From assembly GCA_000708835.1 (NCBI GenBank), contig DF237130.1:80048-144047 (forward strand): DNA of 64,000 nt, written 5' to 3'. Shown here one piece after another: positions 1 through 10,300 of the stretch. The notes below the pieces were generated by a model. It had not been told where the DNA came from and did not search any database. It saw only the letters and a program-made list of their open reading frames with translations. This DNA comes from Klebsormidium nitens (taxonomy: Eukaryota > Streptophyta > Klebsormidiophyceae > Klebsormidiales > Klebsormidiaceae). The position numbers and the translations under genes are program-made. Position 1 is the stretch's first letter; each line of letters starts with the position of its first letter.

Positions 1-280
1 ACGTGGCTGCTGTTCAACCAGAAATGGGAGATGCAAGGAGTACGCCGGCATGTTGACTTTTGAAAAATGGTCGATCTTAAGGTACATCACCACCTTGAAC
101 AAAAAGCCACGCCACCTTGCATTGCAGGTCCCATCATAAGAGCCTCTGCACCACTTTCTTCAACGGCCTTCCTGTCCTTTCTACCGAACACCGGCAGAAA
201 ATCCTTCTTTCAGCAGTTGCGCTGGTTGGGACAGAACAACAGCTGTAGAGCCGGGGTTCGCAAGTTGGGCCCTCAGGGGC

Positions 281-1975
281 ATGGCCGCTGGCGCCGTCCT
301 CGAGTGCCACTTGACCGCCGCCCCTTCTCTCATGGCGGGGCGCCTTGCGTGTTCTAGGCTGAAAGGCACCGTCTGGCACTCACTGAACCCAGGCCTGGGG
401 GCTCTTTTGCAAAGTGTGCCCAGTCTGACTCGCTCAGAGTTTCCTGTCTCCCAGCGGGCCAGCTTTCAACCGTCCCTTTGCCTCAACCACTTCGAAACCC
501 CTTCTGCGCCAATAGGCTGCACAGAGTCTCCCACCCGCACGCGCAGCAGCCCCTTGCTCTCAAGCTTCGAATGCGCCCCCTCACGCCCTCTTAGCAGTTC
601 GCCGCGCGCTCGATTCTGGTCCTCGTTCCGCAGCTTTAGCGTCGCACAAGAAGCTGCGCCTTCCGTCTCCGCTGCTGGGGCAGAAACGCCGGCAGCCGGA
701 AACATAGTCGACGTGCTTCGGGAGCGCGATCTGGTGGATGCCATCACGAACGAAACAGCGCTACGGGAGGCCGCCGCCAGTTCGTCTCTGAAAGTTTACC
801 TTGGCTTCGACCCCACCGCCGAAAGCCTGCACATCGGGCACCTTCTAGGGATCGTCATTCTGGCCTGGTTCCAAAAGTGCGGGCACACCCCGGTGGCCGT
901 TCTGGGGGGCGCGACGGCGCGGGTGGGGGATCCCTCCGGGAAGAGCATCGAGCGGCCGGTGATGAGCAACGAGACGATCGAACGGAACCTGGCAGGGCTT
1001 GAGGGGACGCTGCGCAAGTTGCTGCGGTTTGAAGAGGGCCCGCAGCCTCTGGTCGTGAACAACTACGACTGGCATTCGCAGTTCAGTTTCTTAGACTTCT
1101 TGCGCGACGTGGGGCGGCACGCGCGGGTCGGCGTGATGATCAAGAAGGACAGCGTGCAGACGCGGCTGGCGAGCGAGGAGGGCATGAGCTTCACGGAGTT
1201 TTGCTACCAGCTGTTGCAGGGGTACGACTTTGTGCACCTGTTCAAGGAGCATGGGGTAACGCTGCAGCTCGGGGGCAGCGACCAGTGGGGAAACATCACG
1301 GCGGGGACGGACCTGGTCAGAAAGATGCTCAAGAAGGAGGGCGCGATGGGGCTCACGTTCCCGCTGCTCCTGCAGAGCGACGGGCGCAAGTTCGGCAAGT
1401 CGGAGGGGGGCGCCGTGTGGCTCTCGGAGAAGCTGCTGTCGCCGTACAAGTTCTACCAGTACCTCTTTGCGGTGCCTGACGCTGACGTCGTCACGTTCCT
1501 GAAGCGGCTGACGTTTCTCGACGTGCGGGAGATCGCGGAGATCGAGGCCGGGATGCGGCGGCCGGGATATCAGCCAAACACGGCGCAGCGGCGGTTGGCG
1601 GAAGAGGTGACGCGATTCGTCCACGGGGACGAGGGGCTCGCGCAGGCGCTGGCGGCGACGCAAGGGCTGGCCCCCGGCGCGGCAACAAAGCTCGACATTT
1701 CGGCGCTAGAGGCGATCGCGGCGGACATCCCGTCGGTGTCGTTGCCGATCGACAAAGTGGAGGGGCAGGTAATTGTGGACGTGTTCGTGGCGGCGGGGCT
1801 GTTTCCGAGCAAGGGCGCGGTGCGGCGGCAGATCAAGAACGGTGGGGCGTATCTGAACAACGAGAAAGTGGAGGACGAAGGGCTGAGCGTGACGGCGAAG
1901 GACGTGCTGGATGGCCGGATGTTGCTCCTGGCGTCGGGGAAGAAGAACAAGTTGCTGGTCAAGATTGAGAGTTGA
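281..1975 (+). CDS. Organellar tyrosyl-tRNA synthetase (bacterial type)
   Basis: Single-exon gene for a 564-residue class I aminoacyl-tRNA synthetase that charges tRNA-Tyr. The first ~140 residues are rich in Ser, Arg, Ala and Pro with few acidic residues, which fits a plastid and/or mitochondrial transit peptide. The catalytic core then starts. It carries the YLGFDPTAESLHIGHL block with the HIGH signature at about residues 184-187, the LGGSDQWGN tyrosine-binding block, and KFGKS (about 370-374) as the KMSKS equivalent. The last ~70 residues look like an S4 RNA-binding domain (SKGAVRRQIKNGGAYLNN). The length beyond the ~420-residue bacterial enzyme is explained by the presequence. The ATG at 281 was chosen because it is the first in frame; the Met at residue 18 is an alternative. 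The organelle is inferred; dual targeting is common for plant TyrRS. Confidence 0.95.
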   Translation: MAAGAVLECHLTAAPSLMAGRLACSRLKGTVWHSLNPGLGALLQSVPSLTRSEFPVSQRASFQPSLCLNHFETPSAPIGCTESPTRTRSSPLLSSFECAPSRPLSSSPRARFWSSFRSFSVAQEAAPSVSAAGAETPAAGNIVDVLRERDLVDAITNETALREAAASSSLKVYLGFDPTAESLHIGHLLGIVILAWFQKCGHTPVAVLGGATARVGDPSGKSIERPVMSNETIERNLAGLEGTLRKLLRFEEGPQPLVVNNYDWHSQFSFLDFLRDVGRHARVGVMIKKDSVQTRLASEEGMSFTEFCYQLLQGYDFVHLFKEHGVTLQLGGSDQWGNITAGTDLVRKMLKKEGAMGLTFPLLLQSDGRKFGKSEGGAVWLSEKLLSPYKFYQYLFAVPDADVVTFLKRLTFLDVREIAEIEAGMRRPGYQPNTAQRRLAEEVTRFVHGDEGLAQALAATQGLAPGAATKLDISALEAIAADIPSVSLPIDKVEGQVIVDVFVAAGLFPSKGAVRRQIKNGGAYLNNEKVEDEGLSVTAKDVLDGRMLLLASGKKNKLLVKIES

Positions 1976-4828
1976 CAAGAGGTGGATACGTAAGCCTATG
2001 CTTTGTGGCACGAGCGTCTGGCTCTGTTTTCAAAGAACTCAAGTCAATAGGCAGTATCTGATGGTCATTCGAGATTGGACAAAAATACGGGTGAAGTAAC
2101 GTTGACTTGCAAAAGGTCAAAGTTGGCCATCTAACTAAGGCGAAATACTCCGGCCGCCCAATTGATATCGCATTTCTGCGCATCAAACTTGGTGGTACTG
2201 GGACGAAATGCCTAAATTGCATCTGAGGTTTAGGGGTCTAAACCAAAGCACGAGCCTGACAGCCACAGAACCATTGCAATGGCTACCGCGCGGGACCCAA
2301 TATTCTCGACTCAGGACCCCTGCAGGAAATTGTTATGTGGCATGCCAGGATGCCTATACGATTTGAGTCTAAAAGATCATATGTGGGCGCAGAATTGTGG
2401 GCGCACCTGCATGAGATTGAAGGATTCATTGCTCACGCAGTCAGCGGCTTCAAATCTAGCTGGCAATCTTTGCGACATTTGCTCGTATTTGCAAAGAGTT
2501 CATGGAATCCTGTGTATGCCGCCACGCGGGGGTAGCACGTAACTTCGTATTTTGTCATGCAAGGCTTGGCGCGATCATTGGGACAACGATCGCTGTCACT
2601 ATTATCAGATTCCCTCCCAGACTCATGGGTTCTCTCACCCTCCGAACAAACTGATGCAATTTGAGTCTTCAAGACCCCGAGTGTATGTACGTTCATACGT
2701 TGCACTCTTGCACAATGGGTCAGCATTTGCAATTTCGTTGTGGTCGAAGTGCCCTGCTTTGAGCTGGGTCCCCATCAGTCAATATGTCCGTTTCCGTGGA
2801 CCAGGAGCCCAAAACACGATCGGCTCCTTTATACTTCGGGCCCGCTTCGCTTGAGACTGCCCTTCTTAATTTCGTACTTGCAAGATGGTTCTAGCCCATG
2901 TAGTGAGATCGTGATCCAGCAGAACCAAAGTAGTACACCGAGCCAGTGCCCTAGGTGCTTACATGACTAGCGTCGATCCCGCACAGGATTGTTACATAAG
3001 TACTATGTTGGAAGACGGGCCTCATCAGCACGATGCCTGGCCCAACTTGCGTGGCTGATCCACTCGTGTGCCGTGCCATCCGACCAGCCTCTGTGATGAG
3101 CATACGTCATTCAAGTCGTCATTCACTCAACGAGTCATCTACGAGTCCCCATGCATCTTACTGAAAGATCAAGACAAGCGCCGTTATTAGTGCGGGGAGT
3201 GCGAACGACTTTGGACCGACTTTGTCTTAGGACGACGTGCTATATTGAGGTCGACAACATCTTTGGAGTCTGTGCACACATATGATCAAGGCTGTACGAT
3301 CAAAGCGCTCAAGTCGCCCTGACGTACCGGAAGCCCTGGCGCCCAGATGTTACACGGTGAGTCTCATGCAAGGATCGAGCCCTCTCTCTGGTGCAAGGAA
3401 GATACTCGTATCGGAATCCTCCGGCTGCAGCTTGCTGAATCGTTTCCGGATCTCCGGAGGTCGATGGGGCCCGCCTTAGGATATCTGTTGCATAAAGAGG
3501 TCAACGTAAGTTGAGGCGTGAATGCTGACTAACTGCAGTATTGTCAGAGCAGAGAATGAAGCCTGAGGCAGTCGGCGTATCCAACAGACCACCATCGGCT
3601 GTGAAATTGTGATTGAAAAGTTGTACTGGTCGTGTAGCAAAGGTGACAAGACCAAGTCAAAGTTGAATACAAATAAAAGGAAGCGGACGCTTTGTCTACC
3701 GTTCTATATTCGCTCCGTCTTTTCAGGCCTAATCATTCTGCTCTCGGTGACACGCTCTCCGAAAAGAAAAAGTCGACAAGCTCTCCTCTGGAGGATGCGC
3801 AAAAGTTCAGCCGTTTTGAGATTACAACTGGTGACCAGCGTTGAACTAGTACAAGAAGAGCTTCTTATGATTAGATTTCGAATGTCAACATATAAGTAAA
3901 CAACAGGTTATAGCGTACAATTTTCCGTAGATTTATCTTGGCTTGGTCCACTCCTGGACATTTTTGGCAGTTTCTTCCCCAGCTTATCAAAATTTCACCA
4001 GAACGAAACAGCGTGTCAGAGCTCTTGATTCTTCCGGATTCTCCTTACAGACGGGCGCTGTTAAAAGAAGCTTACATCTAGCTGCCCGCACATTAAAAAG
4101 TACAGAATCCTGAAAGTCGAACAGAGACTCGCACCTGCTTCCCCTTGCTGCCTCCACCCCCTCCGTCACCCCCCCCTTTTCCGTTGCTCTTCGCACCATC
4201 GGCCGAAAATGGGGACGCCCAAATAACCTGACAACCCCCCGACTCTAGTTCCCCACGCCAGCGCAGGTTTGACCCGGCGCTCCTGAGCCTCCGACCCATC
4301 TCTCAGCAAAACAGCGCTCGACTGGCCCATCACAAGGCAGCCAGTGCCAGACGGCCGGGTCACCGGAAGACCAGCGGAATTGCACCGGAATGATACCGGA
4401 ACGACACCCGTCACCGAGTCCTGGAAATCAAATCTCCGGAGGCTCTGAGTCCGGCGGAAAGCTTTCTCTCCGGGAGGAGTCGAGGCTGGACGCTCGCGCG
4501 CGAGCCACTTGTCGCTCGCGTCAGCATCGGAAAGGAGAATCGCCGTCAACCCGTCTCGTTCGCGGAGTTGCAGGAAAGTCGGATCGAGTTGGGTGAGAAC
4601 GGGAGAATGTCGTTGCTTGGCGCAAAGACTCTGAACCTCGTCCTTACAGTTCTCCTTCTTCCAACCGGCCTCGAAAGCATTGAGGGCAAAGGAATAGCAG
4701 CGGGGATTTTCTTTCATAATCCAACCCCAATCCCAAAGGTTCCAATCAAGATAGTGCGGGTCAATGTCACTGGTCAGGACACACGATTGAGCCTCCCTTC
4801 TGAGACGTAGCAGAAGCTGATCAGAGGC
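1976..4828. other. Intergenic region with no convincing gene
   Basis: About 2.85 kb with lower GC than the neighbouring exons. Short open frames exist on both strands but none shows a recognisable domain or a coherent exon chain. One weak candidate is a 68-codon frame at 4606-4810 (+) that begins with a hydrophobic stretch like a signal peptide (MSLLGAKTLNLVLTVLLLPT). I do not call it, because nothing else supports it. Confidence 0.6.
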
Positions 4829-5543
4829 TCAGTATCGAACGTTGTGGAGATAATAGTTTCCAATTGGGGGCAGCACTGACCACTGCTTGGTGTGCGGCTC
4901 GAATACCAAAACGCGCTTTTCTTGAGAAGCTCGAGAGCTGACGTCCTCTCCAACGCAGAATATGCGATCCTCCACAGCGAAGCAGAAGCGTGTCCTGAGT
5001 TTGCCTAGGGGTAAGGCTCGGTCCCCCTCTTCGAAGTACTCGGTTTTCCACTCTCCCGATTGGAAGCTGTGCATCCTGACATACCCAGTGTTTTGGGCCT
5101 TTATACCTTCCTGTGGGAATGCGCGCGGACAGTCTTCATCCAGAATGTAGATTGTCCTGTTCAGCAAACTAATGTGAATCCCCCGGTCTTCCCCCGGCTT
5201 CAAGGACTTCCCGTCAAAGCTGATATTGTTGCTGCTCGGCACGGGACAGATGTACACGTTCTTATGTACCGCTCATCTAGGAGGCCAACTGCAGGGCGTA
5301 AGCTGAACCTCTTCACACCGCAAGGGGCGCGCACTAGCAGCGCAAACCTGGTGCTTTTTCCACTGCACATCAGGCGGCCATGGGGGCCGAACACACCGGC
5401 TTCGATGGCGGCTTTCCAGGGTTGTTCAGCAGACGCAGGTTGCTGAGCTGCTCGACAGAAACGTCCTTGCGACAAGCGAGCACGATCCGGTGCGTGATCT
5501 CGTGGGGAAGGGGAAGCAGTTCGTACTCCAAAGGATCCTCCAT
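4829..5543 (-). pseudogene. F-box/kelch-like gene with two frame breaks
   Basis: Read on the minus strand from an ATG at 5543, the sequence encodes an F-box-like start (MEDPLEYELLPLPHEITHRI, then a VEQLSNLRLLN segment). Similarity continues in a second frame from about 5420 (PWKAAIEAGVFGPHGRLMCS...) and in a third frame from about 5262 to the stop at 4829 (VYICPVPSSN ... EKRVLVFEPHTKQWSVLPPI). The last part has kelch-like features: a Tyr-Ile-Leu strand, and a W after T/K followed by LPP. Each break corresponds to one missing base, and I see no intron of normal size that would mend either. It could be a decayed F-box/kelch gene, a gene with two sequencing errors, or a gene whose introns I have misread. 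At about 236 residues it would be short for an F-box/kelch protein. No neighbouring gene suggests a function. Confidence 0.5.
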
Positions 5544-5639
5544 CCTCTCTATCTGTTCCTAAGTTCTGAAGTTCTTGTAGCGGCTGATCAGAAATTGCTT
5601 CAGAAGATTCGCTGTCTTCTGCAGACCCCGACAAGCAAA

Positions 5640-7346
5640 GTCCTTGGGCTCTGTTACCCCTCTGTTATCAGCCCAGACTTTGTGATCCCAATATTCCGTT
5701 AACAAAATTTTGGTTCAAAAGTAAAGAAGGCTTAGAATTCCTTGAAGTCTCTTAGTCTTTTGTGCACTGCATTCTTACGGACTGGTTTGCCTGGTTTGAA
5801 GCCTCAGTGGAAGCCTGAAAGCCTGGAAGAAGCTGAGAAGCCTGGTTTGCGAGTCCTGTAGACAAGAGAGATCGACCGGGGCGCGGAACCCGCCATGCAG
5901 TGGCCGCGCCCGGCCGGCCTGGAGGAGCGGGCGCGCGGCTGCAAATCTGCACTGCATGCAAACCCCGAAACCCCGGCGCGTTAGTCGAACTAACGCAAAA
6001 CTAAACCCGGACCACGTTAACCGTTTCCGGGTTCGGCCGGCTTGCCGAGCCAGACTCAGCCAGTGGAGCTGCAACATCGAGACCGTCCAAGATGGGAGGC
6101 GCCGGATCGAACGGAGTATAAGTATAGAAGTCAGGATACCGTACTTGTTGTCAGATTCAAAACTTGATAGCCGGCTGACAGACTCAGACTCCCGAGTCCT
6201 GTTCCGATACTCCCGAGCAGGGGTGCGCGTTTCAGATTCTGCTCTGTGAACCGCTCGCGGGCTGTACCTACCAACGTACGGTAGTTCGGGTATTTGCAAC
6301 CACGCGTACCGATCGCACAGATGTTTTCCAATTCTCTGGGTTTACACTGTACAGCCTCTGCAAGCAGCAAAGCGGTAGGTGCGTCTACCATGGGTACCGG
6401 TAGACCGAAAATCACCTCAAGTGCCAGGGCCCAGCACATATAATATACCGCTTTTCAATATCGGCACCTTCGACGCAAAATAGTTAATTATGAAACGTTT
6501 GAAACTTTCGGAAGACCCAGCGCTACCTGCTAAAAAGAATCGTTATCGACCATTATCGCCCTTGAATAATTATTTAAAACTTTCAGTAATAAATATTTTT
6601 CAGTAATTATTAAATTTTCGCCGAAATAAAAAAGCAGTACGGTACTGTATCACGTGCCTCAGAAAACAATAACTCCGAGAAACTTTCAATACAAAAACTC
6701 AATTCTCCACTGACGTCAGAGCCTTTTCACTCTTTGATCTGTCTACAAAGTGTAATCACTTGTTTCCTGTCGATCCCTGCTGAGGGGAATAAGTTCCTGC
6801 TGACATCTGCATCATAATATGTCGGCACACTTGATTGGCCGAATCGGAAAAGAAACATGACGTTTGTACACCTGAACTACTGGCATAAAGATTCAATACC
6901 ACTTCAAGGTTTATCATGTATGATGTAGGTAGTAGGTACCATGTTGTTTGTAGCCGGCGCAGGTAGACTCCAGCTGCCAGGTTTGAAGTTTCATCGCCAT
7001 GAGCGAACGCGATTGAACGAAGCTTTCGTGCACTGAAAGTGGGCCGGGCATTCACTGGAGACACTGAATGCAGTCACCGGGAGTGCCAAGTAGGTAGAAA
7101 GGCGCACTGCCTTTTATTAGGTTAGACTGTATTAAACCTTCAAGTTATCCTTCAGAGTGCGGTAGGTACCTAGATTAATGATCCTCTAGGCAAGGGACTG
7201 AATTACCTAGGTAATAGAAACTGCAGACCTCGGTCACTGCACAGCTGCATTTTGGCACGTCCTCTAAACAGAGCAGTGAGCTCATTCTGAAGTCAACTGG
7301 AAAAGGGACGGTACAATCCGGCTTGAGTGTCAAGCACGGTGCGGCG
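5640..7346. other. Intergenic region, partly AT-rich
   Basis: No supported gene. The stretch 6470-6640 is distinctly AT-rich with ATTATTTAAA-like runs, unlike the rest of the window. The last few hundred bases must include the promoter and 5' UTR of the secreted lamin-tail-like gene that starts at 7347. Confidence 0.6.
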
Positions 7347-10300
7347 ATGGCTGTGTGGGGGCTCCCTTTGCTGGTGGTGCTTTTGCTGGCGACAACTGGT
7401 GTGAATGCCAGGTAAGCATTGCGCCGCTTATGACAATGCAGTCCGTCTGTCTAGTGCAGAGCTTCACCTTGGATAGCCTAGACATGGATAGAGCGCTGGA
7501 AACTTCGATTGCAGATTCTAGATTGACCAGCACATTCTGCAAAACATAATGCTGCCTCATTGCAAACGGACCAACAATGCCAAGCCAGAGTGATAACCCC
7601 AGCTTGCTAGAGTTTTGCTGGGTTCGCATCAAGATGGGTTTTGGCAAACACCCTAAAAGCGAAAGAAAGATATATTGAAAGAAAAATATAAGATAATGGG
7701 AAGCTCGGATCAAGCCTGTTATAGTCGAATGTCTGCACGCACAAATTGCCTCAGTGCGCCCTTTGGCCCGCAACAGGTATGCTGCCACCTAGGTCTGTTG
7801 GCAGTCCCATCTTATGTTGATTCTTTCAACGATCTCTTAAGCTTGTAGACTGAATTCGACCGCTAGGCTTTCACTAAATGTGGTCTGACAAGACCCACCT
7901 CTAGCACTGCTGCCACCGTCAATCTAAGTAGGCAGAGTCACCGCCCTGCGCCCTAATCTGACGTCACTATTTCATGAAGCAGAGCCCTGACCGAGCGGCG
8001 CCAGGTGGCACAGAGTGGGGCGACTGCGGTCTTCATTGATGAGATTCACTGGGAGAACGCGATTCTTGACTTTGGTGAGGCATGCATAGGGAACCACGTG
8101 TGTCATGGAGGCACCCCAAAGTCTACCCTTGCAACAAGGTCTCTGTTGAGACAACCCTTTCTTCCCCTGTCGAAGCAGGTCCTGTCAGGGTTCAGAAGTT
8201 AAGGCGAACACTGCTTCGTTCTATATGTTGACCTGGGAACAGTCTCAAAAGGTCTCGAAGGACTTTGCTGTCTTTCTGCAGTGGCAATGGTCCTTCTTTC
8301 CTAACCGTCATGTGGTGGATACAACTTTCTGAGATGGGTATAGACAGAGACAGTGCAAGGACGTTGAAAGTGGCAGAGGGCTAGTGAGCTCTAGCACAAT
8401 GAAGAAGTGGCCAGTCCTCAGGATCAGGTGTTCAACTCAGGGACTGCCGACCACTTATTTGTCTAACTAATCTTTCAAAATGTGCATGGCCTTTCTGAAG
8501 CACGTTTTGCACGTTGTTCACATTAAGCCAAAGGACCTCTGCCTGTCAGTTAAGCGGCCCTCTGCCTCTGTCTCTCAGGGGAGGCTGTTGAGGTCTTTGG
8601 GCCTCTGGGGCTGGACATTGCCGGGTACGTCCTGACGCGCTACGCGGGTTTCCTCAACGATGTGGGCCAGGCGTGTAACACCCCTGACTGCATTGCGGCT
8701 GGGTATGAGTTCACCTTCCCTCCAAACACCATCCTCACCGACCCAGACAATACCGGGGTGAGACAGCAAAAAGGCCCCAGCGACCAAGTGCTCTTTCGTC
8801 TGCAGGATTTGTACTATGGGGCTGCGCGCAGCCGGTTTTCCCTGGCCGTACGGTCTTTTGATACTTGTTCAGCAGTTTTTGCCCCTCTTACATGTGCTTG
8901 TATCGCGTGATGCACCCGCAGTAAAGTTGTCTGTGATTGCAGTGCAATGTCAAGGCAGAGTTTGAGGACGATCCTCTTCGGCTTTTGATTTGACAGTTCT
9001 TCTTGTCTAAGACAAGCTGCTCACTTTCATTTTGATATTCCTCTGCTTATTCCCCTCGGCACTATGATTCTCGGTGGCACGAAGTTCTGCCTCAGGATAT
9101 GTAGGCAGCATGGGTGTGCGTATCCTGATTTGGACGTTCAATGCCATGCCTGATTGAACATTGCTGTGCTACTTGCTGAAAGAGCAACCACTTGCCTCAG
9201 TCACAAAGCAGAGCTCCGTCTACTCATCTGACCCACTTGTATTTGCAACACCCCATCAGCTGCCTGTAACCATGGGCAGACAACTTTGGGCAGTGCAACT
9301 GCGCACCTGCACAAGAATTCCGATAGCTCTTCTTCTGGCCCAGGTTCGTCCAGCTTCGCAGCCCCGATTTGGTGTCTCGACGAGCAGATTGGACATAATT
9401 CCTCACGATTTTCGCAAAGAAGCCTACATTCAAGAAAGTTTTTCTGATTGACCCTAAAACCAGCTAACCCTAAAACCCCAACTACCTGCAGTCTGGGGCT
9501 GGCACCGTGGTGGTTGTCTTCCCCCCGGAGGGCCTCCCAAACGTCGGTGCCCAGATTTCGCTTTCGGACACCACCGGACAGGTCCTGGACTACCTGACGT
9601 ATGCCTCGCTGGGAAGCCTTGCGCGCACAACTCCCGCGTCCGTGGGTGCCGCCCTTGGGCTCACTCCGTGAGTCCTTCCGATACTGCACTCCGAACAGGC
9701 AACCCCTGAGTTAAGGTTTTCGTGTCAATAACTCAGTTTCTGCGATTTTCAGAATGGGACATACTGCCTTTCAAATTCGAAGCCGGCATCAGAACAGAAC
9801 CAGAACATGACGTTAGGAATATTTGCAGTATGATACGCTTCAAAGCTTCTGCACGTCGCTGCATCAAGCTCGGCTGTGAAGAGTATCTGGACTTTTCAGG
9901 TTCGCGTCTCCTTTGACTCACAGTGCGCTGTCAACGACCATGTGTTTAACACGAGCATTTGTTTGCTCTCACAGAAAGCTTTGCCCTTAAACCACGATTG
10001 GTTGAAGGCATCGAACCAGAAATGAACCACGTTTCCATGGTAGAAGGGCACCTAATCAACCACGGACCAAGCTTGGTTAACACTAACTATTTCCTGCAAC
10101 AATCCTAAGGTGGCCCACTCATAGCAGGCTTTTCCATTTCTGCTTCCATCATGTTATCTCCACAGCGGCTCAGAGGCTTCCCTGATAGATCATACATTGG
10201 TCAGCCGGTCAACTTTCGTTGGCGTGACCTGGCCGGGGTGACGTCAGCTTAGAGACTGGCCCTCCTGCCAGCGATGCCTTCAGCCTTATGAAGGCTCGTG

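Noticed and set aside
4166-4717. 183-codon open frame on the minus strand upstream of the F-box/kelch-like locus
   Set aside because: Mixed composition with no domain, no good splice signals, and no similarity I recognise; most likely a chance frame in GC-rich spacer.
5775-6299. 174-codon open frame on the minus strand
   Set aside because: Arg/Ser-rich without a motif; lies in an intergenic stretch and reads like translated low-complexity DNA.
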